Shown: positions 25,933 through 39,059 of the stretch, piece by piece
Layout of the letters: every line of letters begins with the position of its first letter
Numbering within the stretch: the first letter of the stretch is position 1
DNA from: Ariolimax columbianus
Taxonomy: Eukaryota > Mollusca > Gastropoda > Stylommatophora > Arionidae
Assembly: GCA_036924085.1 (NCBI GenBank)
Contig: JAVGWX010000013.1
Span: 54,065,904 to 54,129,903 of the forward strand
Direction: 5' to 3'
DNA: 64,000 nucleotides
Program-made: the position numbers and the translations under genes
Notes under the pieces: model-generated
Seen by the model: the letters and a program-made list of their open reading frames with translations, nothing else
The model's database searches: none
What the model was told of the DNA's origin: nothing

Positions 25933-28900
25933 ATTTTACTGACAAGAGAAAACTAATGTTTCTAAAATTAAAATTAAACACGATTTGAAAAAAAGTTGCA
26001 GATCATAAGTATAGACAATTTTCAGCGTTTGAAATGTATTTCAATTTTAACGAACCTAATTAGTGTGGATAGGATTAAAAGCATTTCCACTGACTTTCAA
26101 GTATTTTACTGACAAGAGAAACTAATGTTTCTAAAATTAAAATTGAGTAGAAGGCGATTTTAAAAAAAAGTGGCAGATCATAAGTTTATACAATTTTCAG
26201 CCGTTTGAAATGTATTGCAATTTAAACGCACTAATTATGTGGAAAAGTTAAAGCATTTCCATTGGACTTTCAAGTAATTTACTGACAAGAAAAACTAATG
26301 TTTCTAAAATTAAAATTAAACACGATTGAAAAAAAGTTGCAAATCATAAGTATAGACAATTTTCAGCCGTTTGAAATGTATTGCAATTTTAACGAACTAA
26401 TTATGTGGATACGTTAAAAAGCATTTCCACTGACTTTCAAGTAATTTTACTGACAAGAAAAACTAAAGTGTTTCTAAAATTAAAATTAAACACGATTTGC
26501 ACAAAGTTGCAGATCATAAGTATAGACAATTTTCAGCCGTTTGAAATGTATTGCAATTTAACGCACTAATTATGTGGATAAGTTAAAAGCATTTCCACTG
26601 ACTTTCAAGTAATTTTACTGACTAGAAATAACTAATGTTTCTGAAATCAAAATTGAGTAGGCGATTTTAAAAAATTGCAGATCATAAGTTTAGACAATTT
26701 CAGCCGTTAGAAATGTATTGCACTTTTAACGCACTAATTATGTGGATAAGTTAAAAGCATTTCCACTGACTTTCAAGTAATTTTACTGACAAGAAAAACT
26801 AATGTTTCTAAAATTAAATTAAACACGATTTGAAAAAAAGTTGCAGATCATAAGTATAGACAATTTTCAGCCGTTTGAAATGTATTTCAATTTTAACGAA
26901 CTAATTATGTGGATAATTTAAAAAAGCATTTCCATTGACTTTCAAGTAATTTTACTGACAAGAGAAACTAATGTTTCTAAAATTAAAATTGAGTAGAAGG
27001 CGATTTGAAAAAAAAAGTGGCAGATCATAAGTTTATACAATTTTCAGCCGTTTGAAATGTATTTCAATTTTAACGAACTAATTATGTGGATAACTAAAAA
27101 GCATTTCCATTGACTTTCAAGTAATTTTACTGACAAGAGAAACTAATGTTTCTAAAATTAAAATTGAGTAGAAGGCGATTTGAAAAAAAGTGGCAGATCA
27201 TAAGTTTATACAATTTCAGCCGTTTGAAATGTATTGCAATTTAAACGCACTAATTATGTGGATAAGTTAAAAGCATTTCCATTGACTTTCAATTAATTTT
27301 ACTGACAAGAAAAACTAATGTATCTAAAATTAAAATTAAACACCATTTGAAAAAAAGTTGCAGATCATAAGTATAGACAATTTTCAGCCGTTTGAAATGT
27401 AATGCAATTTTAACGCACTAATTATGTGGATAAGTTAAAAGCATTTTCCACTAACTTTCAAGTAATTTTACTGACAAGAAAACTAATGTTCTAAAATTAA
27501 AATTTAAACACGATTGAAAAAAAGTTGCAGATCATAAGTATAGACAATTTTCAGCCGTTTGAAATGTATTTCAATTTTAACGAACTAATTATGTGGATAA
27601 GTTAAAAGCATTTCCACTGACTTTCAAGTAATTTTACTGACAAGAGAAACTAATGTTTCTAAAATTAAAATTGAGTAGAAGGCGATTTTAAAAAAAAGTG
27701 GCAGATCATAAGTTTATACAATTTTCAGCCGTTTGAAATGTATTGCAATTTAAACGCACTAATTATGTGGAAAAGTTAAAAGCATTTCCATTGACTTTCA
27801 AGTAATTTTACTGACAAGAAAAACTAATGTTTCTAAAATTAAAATTAAACACGATTTGAAAAAAAGTTGCAAATCATAAGTATAGACAATTTTCAGCCGT
27901 TTGAAATGTATTGCAAATTTTTAACGAACTAATTATGTGGATACGTTAAAAGCATTTCCACTGACTTTCAAGTAATTTTACTGACAAGAAAAACTAATGT
28001 TTCTAAAATTAAAATTAAACACGATTTGCACAAAGTTGCAGATCATAAGTATAGACAATTTTCAGCCGTTTGAAATGTATTGCAATTTTAACGCACTAAT
28101 TATGTGGATAAGTTAAAAGCATTTCCACTGACTTCAAGTAATTTTACTGACTAGAAAAAACTAATGTTTCTGAAATCAAAATTGAGTAGATGGCGATTTT
28201 TAAAAAATTGCAGATCATAAGTTTAGACAATTTTCAGCCGTTAGAAATGTATTGCACTTTTAATCGCACTAATTAGGTGGATAAGTTAAAAGCATTTCCA
28301 CTGACTTTCAAGTAATTTTACTGACAAGAAAAAACTAATGTTTCTAAAATTAAATTAAACACGATTTGAAAAAAAGTTGCAGATCATAAGTATAGACAAT
28401 TTTTCAGCCCGTTTGAAATGTATTTCAATTTTAACGAACTAATTATGTGGATAACTAAAAAGCATTTCCATTGACTTTCAAGTAATTTTACTGACAGAGA
28501 AAACTAATGTTTCTAAAATTAAAATTGAGTAGAAGGCGATTTGAAAAAAAAGTGGCAGATCATAGTTTATACAATTTTCAGCCGTTTGAAATGTATTTCA
28601 ATTTTAACGAACTAATTATGTGGATAACTAAAAAGCATTTCCATTGACTTTCAAGTAATTTTACTGACAAGAGAAACTAATGTTTCTAAAATTAAAATTG
28701 AGTAGAAGGCGATTTGAAAAAAAAGTGGCAGATCATAAGTTTATACAATTTTCAGCCGTTTGAAATGTATTGCAATTTAAAACGCACTAATTATGTGGAT
28801 AAGTTAAAAGCATTTCCATTGACTTTCAATTAATTTTACTGACAAGAAAAACTATGTATCTAAAATTAAATTAAACACCATTTGAAAAAAGTTGCAGATC

Positions 28901-29020
28901 ATAAGTATAGACAATTTTCAGCCGTTTGAATGTAATGCAATTTTAACGCACTAATTATGTGGATAAGTTAAAAGCATTTCCACTGACTTTCAAGTAATTT
29001 TACTGACAAGAAAAACTAAT
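25933..29020 (-). repeat. About 1.53-kb (9-monomer) tandem module, 2 copies
   Basis: Rare variants recur about 1.53 kb apart: GTGGAAAAG at about 26239 and 27770, GATTTGCACAAAG at about 26495 and 28023, the GTTAGAAATG monomer at about 26705 and 28238, and CAATTAATTTTAC at about 27291 and 28828. The match fails after about 27490/29020. Boundaries are approximate because of the indels. Confidence 0.75.
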
Positions 29021-32000
29021 GTTTCTAAAATTAAAATTAAACACGATTTGCAAAAAGTTGCAGATCATAAGTATAGACAATTTTCAGCCGTATGAAATGT
29101 ATTGCAATTTTAACGCACTAATTATGTGGATAAGTTAAAAGCATTTCCACAGACATTCAAGTAATTTTACTGACTAGAAAAACCAATGTTTCTAAAATTA
29201 AAATTGAGTAGAAGGCGATTTGAAAAAAAAGTGGCAGATCATGTTTATACAATTTTCAGCCGTTTGAAATGTATTGCAATTTAAACGCACTAATTATGTG
29301 GATAAGTTAAAAGCATTTCCAACTGACTTTCAAGTAATTTTACTGACAAGAAAACTAATGTTTCTAAAATTAAAATTAAACACGATTTGAAAAAAAGTTG
29401 CAGATCATAAGTATAGACAATTTTCAGCCGTTTGAAATGTATTTCAATTTTAACGAACTAATTATGTGGGATAAGTTAAAAGCATTTCCACTGACTTTCA
29501 AGTAATTTTACTGGACAAGAGAAACTAATGTTTCTAAAATTAAAATTGAGTAGAAGGCGATTTGAAAAAAAGTGGCAGATCATAAGTTTATACAATTTTC
29601 AGCCGTTTGAAAAGTATTGCAATTTAAATGCACTAATTATGTGGATAAGTTAAAAGCATTTTCTATTGACTTTCAAGTAATTTCTGACAAGAAAAACTAA
29701 TGTTCTAAAATTAAAATTAAACACGATTTGAAAAAAAGTTGCAAATCATAGTATATACAATTTTCAGCCGTTTGAAATGTATTGCAATTTAAACGCACTA
29801 ATTATGTGGATAAGTTAAAAGCATTTCCACAGACAATAAGTAATTTTACTGACAAGAAAAACCTAATGTTTCTAAATTAAAATTAAACACGATTTGCAAA
29901 AAGTTGCAGATCATAAGTATAGACAATTTTCAGCCGTTTGAAATGTATTGCAATTTTAACGCACTAATTATGTGGATAAGTTAAAAGCATTTCCACTGAC
30001 TTTCAAGTAATTTTTACTGACTAGAAAAACTAATGTTTCTGAAATCAAAATTGAGTAGATGGCGATTTTTTAAAAATTGCAGATCATAAGTTTAGACAAT
30101 TTTCAGCCGTTAGAAATGTATTGCACTTTAACGCACTAATTATGTGGATAAGTTAAAAGCATTTCCACTGACATTTTTTAGTAATTTTACTGACAAGAAA
30201 AACTAATGTTCTAAAATTAAAATTAAACACGATTTGAAAAAAAAGTTGCAGATCATAAGTATAGACAATTTTCAGCCGTTTGAAATGTATTGCAATTTTA
30301 ACGAACTAATTATGTGGATAAGTTAAAAGCATTTCCACTGACTTTTAAGTAATTTTACTGACAAGAGAAACTAATGTTTCTAAAATTAAAATTGAGTAGA
30401 AGGCGATTTAAAAAAAGTGGCAGATCATAAGTTTATACAATTTTCAGCCGTTTGAAATGTATTGCAATTTAAACGCACTAATTATGTGGATAAGTTAAAA
30501 GCATTTCCACTGACTTTCAAGTAATTTTACTGACAAGAAAACTAATGTTTCTAAAATTAAAATAAACACGATTTGAATAAAAGTTGCAGATCATAAGTAT
30601 AGACAATTTCAGCCGTTTGAAATGTATTGCACTTTTAACGCAACTAATTATGTGGATAAGTTAAAAGCATTTCCACTGACTTTCAAGTAATTTTACTGAC
30701 AAGAAAAACTAATGTTTCTAAAATTAAAATTAAACACGATTTGAAAAAAGTGGCAAATCATAAGTATAGACAATTTTCAGCCGTTTGAAATGTATTTCAA
30801 TTTTAACGAACTAATTATGTGGATAAGTTAAAAGCATTTCCACTGACTTTCAAGTAATTTTACTGACAAGAGAAACTAATGTTTCTAAAATTAAAATTGA
30901 GTAGAAGGCGATTTGAAAAAAAAAGTGGCAGATCATAAGTTTATACAATTTTCAGCCGTTTGAAATGTATTGCAATTTAAACGCACTAATTATGTGGATA
31001 AGTTAAAAGGCATTTCCATTGACTTTCAAGTAATTTTACTGACAAGAAAAACTAATGTTTCTAAAATTAAAATTAAACACGATTTGAAAAAAAGTTGCAA
31101 ATCATAGTATATACAATTTTCAGCCGTTTGAAATGTATTGCAATTTAAACGCACTAATTATGTGGATAAGTTAAATAGCATTTCCACAGACAATAAGTAA
31201 TTTTACTGACAAGAAAAACTAATGTTTCTAAAATTAAAATTAAACACGATTTGCAAAAAGTTGCAGATCATAAGTATAGACAATTTTCAGCCGTTTGAAA
31301 TGTATTGCAATTTTAACGCACTAATTATGTGGATAAGTTAAAAGCATTTCCACTGACTTTCAAGTAATTTTACTGACTAGAAAAACTAATGTTTCTGAAA
31401 TCAAAATTGAGTAGATGGCGATTTTTAAAAAATTGCAAATCATAAGTTTAGACAATTTTCAGCCGTTTGAAATGTATTGCAATTTTAACGCACTAATTAT
31501 GTGGATAAGTTAAAAGCATTTCCACTGACTTTCAAGTCATTTTACTGACAAGAAAAACTAATGTTTCTAAAATTAAAATTAAACACGATTGAAAAAAAGT
31601 TGCAGATCATAAGTATAGACCAATATTTTCAGCCGTTTGAAATGTATTTCAATTTTAACGAACTAATTTATGTGGATAAGTTAAAAGCATTTCCACAGAC
31701 ATTCAAGTAATTTTACTGACTAGAAAAACCAATGTTTCTAAAATTAAAATTGAGTAGAAGGCGATTTGAAAAAAAAGTGGCAGATCATGTTTATTACAAT
31801 TTTCAGCAGTTTGAAATGTATTGCAATTTAAACGCACTAATTATGTGGATAAGTTAAAAGCATTTCACTGACTTTCAAGTAATTTTACTGACAAGAAAAA
31901 CTAATGTTTCTAAAATTAAAATTAAACACGATTTGAAAAAAAGTTGCAAATCATAAGTATAGACAATTTTCAGCGTTTGAAATGTATTTCAATTTTAACG

Positions 32001-35000
32001 AACTAATTATGTGGATTAAGTTAAAAGCTATTCCACTGACTTTCAAGTTATTTTACTGACAAGAAAAACTAATTGTTTCTAAATTAAAATTAAACACGAT
32101 TGAAAAAAAGTTGCAGATCATAAGTATAGACAATTTTCAGCCGTTTGAAATGTATTTCAATTTTAAAGCACTAATTATGTGGATAAGTTAAAAGCATTTC
32201 CACTGACCTTTCAAGTAATTTTACTGACAAGAAAAACTAATGTTTTCTGAAATCAAAATTGAGTAGAAGGCGATTTAAAAAAAATTGCAGATCATAAGTT
32301 AAGACAATTTCAGCCATTAGAAATGTATTGCACTTTTAAACGCACTAATTATTGTGGATAAGTTAAAAGCATTTCCACTGACTTTCAAGTAATTTTACTG
32401 ACAAGAAAAACTAATGTTTCTAAAATTAAAATTAAACACGATTTGAAAAAAAGTTGCAGATCATAAGTATAGACAATTTTCAGCCGTTTGAAATGTATTG
32501 CATTTAAACGCACTAATTATGTGGATAAGTTAAAAAGCATTTCCATTGACTTTCAAGTAATTTTACTGACAAGAGAAACTAATTTTTCTAATATTAAAAT
32601 TGAGTAGAAGGCGATTTAAAAAAAAAGTGGCAGATCATAAGTTTATACAATTTTTCAGCCGTTTGAAATGTATTGCCATTTAAACGCACTAATTATGTGG
32701 ATAAGTTAAAAGCATTTCCACTGACTTTCAAGTAATTTTTACTGACAATGAGAAACTAATGTTTCTAAAATTAAAATTGAGTAGAAGGGCGATTTAAAAA
32801 AAAAGTGGCAGATTCATAAGTTTATACAATTTTCAGCCGTTTGAAATGTATTGCAATTTAAACGCACTAATTATGTGGATAAGTTAAAAGCATTTCCACT
32901 GACTTTCAAGTAATTTTACTGACAAGAAAAACTAATGTTTCTAAAATTAAAATTAAAACACGATTTGAAAAAAAGTTGCAGATCATAAGTATAGACAATT
33001 TTCAGCCGTTTGAAATGTATTGCACTTTTACGCACTAATTATGTGGATAAGTTAAAAGAATTTCCACTGACTTTCAAGTAATTTTACTGACAAGAAAAAC
33101 TAATGTTTCTAAAATTAAAATTAAACACGATTTGAAAAAAGTTGCAGATCATAAGTATAGACAATTTTCAGCCGTTTGAAATGTATTTCAATTTTAAAGC
33201 ACTAATTATGGTGGATAAGTTAAAAGCATTTCCACTGACTTTCAAGTAATTTTACTGACAAAAAAAACTAATGTTTCTGAAATCAAAATTGAGTAGAAGG
33301 CGAATTTGAAAAAAAAGTGGCAGATCATAAGTTTATACAATTTTCAGCCGTTTGAAATGTATTGCAATTTAAACGCACTAATTATGTGGATAAGTTAAAA
33401 GCATTTCCATTGACTTTCAAGTAATTTTACTGACAAGAAAAACTAATGTTTCCTAAAATTAAAATTAAACACGATTTGAAAAAAAGTTGCAAATCATAAG
33501 TATAGACAATTTTCAGCCGTTTGAAATGTATTGCAATTTAAACGCACTAATTATGTGGATAAGTTAAAAGCATTTCCATTGACTTTCAAGTAATTTTACT
33601 GACAAGAAAAACTAATGTTTCTAAAATTTAAAATTGAGTAGAAGGCGATTTGAAAAAAAAGTGGCAGATCATAAGTTTATACAATTTTCAGCCGTTTGAA
33701 ATGTATTGCAATTTTAAACGCACTAATTATGTGGATAAGTTAAAAAGCATTTCCACTGACTTTCAAGTAATTTTACTGACAAGAAAAACTAATGTTTTAT
33801 AAATCAAATTGAGTAGATGGCGATTTAAAAAAAAATTGCAGATCATAAGTTAAGACAATTTTTCAGCCATTAGAAATGTATTGCACTTTAACGCACTAAT
33901 TATGTGGATAAGTTAAAAGCATTTCCACTGACTTTCAAGTAATTTTACTGACAAGAAAAACTAATGTTTCTAAAATTAAAATTAAACACGATTTGAAAAA
34001 AAGTTGCAGATCATAAGTATAGACAATTTTCAGCCGTTTGAAATGTATTTCAATTTTAACGAACTAATTATGTGGATAACTAAAAAGCATTTCCATTGAC
34101 TTTCAAGTAATTTTACTGACAAGAGAAACTAATGTTTCTAAAATTAAAATTGAGTAGAAGGCGATTTAAAAAAAAAGTGGCAGATCATAAGTTTATACAA
34201 TTTTTAGCCGTTTGAAATGTATTGCAATTTAAACGCACTAATTATGTGGATAAGTTAAAAGCATTTCCACTGACTTTCAAGTAATTTTACTGACAAGAGA
34301 AACTAATGTTTCTAAAATTAAAATTGAGTAGAAGGCGATTTAAAAAAAAAGTGGCAGATCATAAGTTTATACAATTTTCAGCCGTTTGAATGTATTGCAA
34401 TTTAAACGCACTAATTATGTGGATAAGTTTAAAAGCATTTCCACTGACTTTCAAGTAATTTTACTGACAAGAAAAACTAATGTTTCTAAAATTAAAATTA
34501 AACACGATTTGAAAAAAGTTGCAAATCATAAGTATAGACATTTTCAGCCGTTTGAAATGTATTTTCAATTTTAACGAACTAATTATGTGGATAAGTTAAA
34601 AGCTATTCCACTGACTTTCAAGTTATTTTACTGACAAGAGAAACTAATGTTTCTAAAATTAAAATTGAGTAGAAGGCGATTTGAAAAAAAAGTGGCAGAT
34701 CATAAGTTTATACAATTTTCAGCCGTTTGAAATGTATTGCAATTTAAACGCACTAATTATGTGGATAAGTTAAAAGCATTTCCACTGGACTTTCAAGTAA
34801 TTTTTACTGACAAGAAAAACTAATGTTTTATAAATCAAAATTGAGTAGATGGCGATTTAAAAAAAATTGCAGATCATAAGTTAAGACAATTTTCAGCCAT
34901 TAGAAATGTATTGCACTTTTAACGCACTAATTATGTGGATAAGTTAAAAGCATTTCCACTGACTTTCAAGTAATTTTACTGACAAGAAAAACTAATGTTT

Positions 35001-38000
35001 CTAAAATTAAAATTAAACACGATTTGAAAAAAAGTTGCAGATCATAAGTATAGACAATTTTCAGCCGTTTGAAATGTATTTCAATTTTAACGAACTAATT
35101 ATGTGGATAACTAAAAAGCATTTCCATTGACTTTCAAGTAATTTTACTGACAAGAGAAACTAATGTTTCTAAAATTAAAATTGAGTAGAAGGCGATTTTA
35201 AAAAAGTGGCAGATCATAAGTTTATACAATTTTCAGCCGTTTGAAATGTATTGCAATTTAACGCACTAATTATGTGGAAAAGTTAAAAGCATTTCCATTG
35301 ACTTTCAAGTATTTTACTGACAAGAAAAACTAATGTTTCTAAAATTAAAATTAAACACGATTTGAAAAAAAGTTGCAAATCATAAGTATAGACAATTTTC
35401 AGCCGTTTGAAATGTATTGCAATTTTAACGAACTAATTATGTGGATACGTTAAAAGCATTTCCACTGACTTTCAAGTAATTTTACTGACAAGAAAAACTA
35501 ATGTTTCTAAAATTAAAATTAAACACGATTTGCACAAAGTTGCAGATCATAAGTATAGACAATTTTCAGCCGTTTGAAATGTATTGCAATTTTAACGCAC
35601 TAATTATGTGGAGTAAGTTAAAAGCATTTCCACTGACTTTCAAGTAATTTTACTGACTAGAAAAACTAATGTTTCTGAAATCAAAATTGAGTAGATGGCG
35701 ATTTTTAAAAATTGCAGATCATAAGTTTAGACAATTTTCAGCCGTTGAAATGTATTGCACTTTTAACGCACTAATTATGTGGATAAGTTAAAAGCATTTC
35801 CACTGACTTTCAAGTAATTTTACTGACAAGAAAAACTAATGTTTCTAAAATTAAAATTAAACACGATTTGAAAAAAAAGTTGCAGATCATAAGTATAGAC
35901 AATTTTCAGCCGTTTGAAATGTATTTCAATTTTAACGAACTAATTATGTGGATAAGTTAAAAAGCATTTCCACTGACTTTCAAATAATTTTACTGACAAG
36001 AGAAACTAATGTTTTCTAAAATTAAAATTGAGTAGAAGGCGATTTGAAAAAAAAGTGGCAGATCATAAGTTTATACAATTTTCAGCCGTTTTGAAATGTA
36101 TTGCAATTTAAACGCACTAATTATGTGGATAAGTTAAAAGCATTTCCATTGACTTTCAAGTAATTTTACTGACAAGAAAAACTAATGTTTCTAAAATTAA
36201 AATTAAACACGATTTGAAAAAAAAGTTGCAAATCATAAGTATATACAATTTTCAGCCGTTTGAAATGTATTGCAATTTAAACGCACTAATTATGTGGATA
36301 CGTTAAAAAGCATTTCCACTGACTTTCAAGTAATTTTACTGACAAGAAAACTAATGTTTCTAAAATTAAAATTAAACACGATTTGCAAAAAGTTGCAGAT
36401 CATAAGTATAGACAATTTTCAGCCGTTTGAAATGTATTGCAATTTTAACGCACTAATTATGTGGATAAGTTAAAAGCATTTCCACTGACTTTCAAGTAAT
36501 TTTACTGACCTAGAAAAACTAATGTTTCTGAAATCAAAATTGAGTAGATGGCGATTTTTAAAAAATTGCAGATCATAAGTTTAGACAATTTTCAGCCGTT
36601 TGAAATGTAATTGCAATTTAAACGCACTAATTATGTGGATAAGTTAAAAGCATTTCCACTGACTTTCAAGTAATTTTACTGACAAGAAAAACTAATGTTT
36701 CTAAAATTAAAATTAAACACGATTTGAAAAAAAGTTGCAGATCATAAGTATAGACAATTTTCAGCCGTTTGAAATGTATTGCACTTTTAACGCACTAATT
36801 ATTTGGATAAGTTAAAAGCATTTCCACTGACTTTCAAGTAATTTTACTGACAAGAAATAACTAATGTTTCTAAAATTAAAATTAAACACGATTTTGAAAA
36901 AAAGTTGCAAATCATAAGTATAGACAATTTTCAGCCGTTTGAAATGTATTTCAATTTTAAAGCACTAATTATGTGGATAAGTTAAAAGCATTTCCACTGG
37001 ACTTTCAAGTAATTTTACTGACAAAAAAAACTAATGTTTCTGAAATCAAAATTGAGTAAAAGGCGATTTGAAAAAAAAGTGGCAGATCATAAGTTTATAC
37101 AATATTCAGCCGTTTGAAATGTATTGCAATATAAACGCACTAATTATGTGGATAAGTTAAAAGCATTTCCATTGACTTTCAAGTAATTTTACTGACAAGA
37201 AAAACTAATGTTTCTAAAATTAAAATTAAACACGATTTGAAAAAAAGTTGCAAATCATAAGTATAGACAATTTTCAGCCGTTTGAAATGTATTGCTATTT
37301 AAACGCACTAATTATGTGGATAAGTTAAAAGCATTTCCATTGACTTTCAAGTAATTTTACTGACAAGAAAACTAATTTTTTCTAAAATTAAAATTAAACA
37401 CGATTTGAAAAAAAGTTGCAGATCATAAGTATAGACAATTTTCAGCCGTTTGAAATGTATTGCAATTTTAACGCACTAATTATGTGGATAAGTTAAAAGC
37501 ATTTCCACAGACAATCAAGTAATTTTACTGACTAGAAAAACATATGTTTCTAAAATTAAAATTGAGTAGAAGGCGATTTGAAAAAAAGTGGCAGATCATA
37601 AGTTTATACAATTTTCAGCCATTTGAAATGTATTGCAATTTAAACGCACTAATTATGTGGATAAGTTAAAAGCATTTCCATTGACTTTCAAGTAATTTTA
37701 ATGACAAGAAAAACTAATGTTTCTAAAATTAAAATTAAACACGATTTGCAAAAAGTTGCAAATCATAAGTATAGACAATTTTCAGCCGTTTGAAATGTAT
37801 TGCAATTTCAACGCACTAATTATTTGGATAAGTTAAAAGCATTTCCATTGACTTTCAAGTAATTTTACTGACAAGAGAAACTAATGTTTCTAAAATTAAA
37901 ATTGAGTAGAAGGCGATTTGAAAAAAAAGTGGCAGATCATAAGTTTATACAATTTTCAGCCGTTTGAAATGTATTGCAATTTTAAACGCACTAATTATGG

Positions 38001-39059
38001 GGATAAGTTAAAAGCATTTCCATTGACTTTCAAGTAATTTTACTGACAAGAAAAAACTAATGTTTCTAAAATTAAAATAAAACACGATTTCAAAAAAGTT
38101 GCAAATCATAAGTATAGACAATTTTCAGCCGTTTGAAATGTATTTCAATTTTAACGAACTAATTATGTGCATAAGTTAAAAGAATTTCCACTGACTTTCA
38201 AGTAATTTTACTGACAAGAGAAACTAATGTTCTAAAATTAAAATTGAGTAGAAGGCGATTTGAAAAAAAAGTGGCAGATCATAAGTTTATACAATTTTCA
38301 GCCGTTTGAAATGTATTGCAATTTAAACGCACTAATTATGTGGATAAGTTAAAAGCATTTCCATTGACTTTCAAGTAATTTTACTGACAAGAAAAACTAA
38401 TGTTTCTAAAATTAAAATTAAACACGATTTGAAAAAAAGTTGCAAATCATAAGTATAGACAATTTTCAGCCGTTTGAAATGTATTTCAATTTTAACGAAC
38501 TAATTATGTGGATAAGTTAAAAGCATTTCCACTGACTTTCAAGTAATTTTACTGACAAGAGAAACTAATGTTTCTAAAATTAAACTTGAGTAGAAGGCGA
38601 TTTGAAAAAAAAGTGGCAGATCATAAGTTTATACAATTTTCAGCCGTTTGAAATGTATTGCAATTTAAACGCACTAATTATGTGGATAAGTTAAAAGCAT
38701 TTCCATTGACTTTCAAGTAATTTTACTGACAAGAAAAACTAATGTTTCTAAAATTAAAATTAAACACGATTTGAAAAACGTTGCAGATCATAAGTATAGA
38801 CAATTTTCAGCCGTTTAAAATGTATTGCAATTTTAACGCACTAATTATGTGGATAAGTTAAAAGCATTTCCACTGACTTTCAAGTAATTTTACTGACTGG
38901 AAAAACTAATGTTTCTGAAATCAAAATTGAGTAGATGGCAATTTGAAAAAAAAGTTTCAGATCATAAGTTTATACAATTTTCAGCCGTTTGAAATGTATT
39001 GCAATTTAAACGCACTAATTATGTGGATAAGTTAAAAGCATTTCCATTGACTTTCAAGT

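Noticed and set aside
25689..25988. Open frames on both strands running across the N gap (25689-25988 plus, 25769-25981 minus)
   Set aside because: The frames stay open only because N carries no stop. Outside the N they are satellite sequence.
34386..36473. Open frames 34386-34574 and 36270-36473, 62 and 67 codons
   Set aside because: They are translations of minus-orientation monomers. They arise where one-base indels in the noisy block shift past stops, and their peptides are the same repeat in different frames. No ribosome-binding or splice context, and no recognisable domain.
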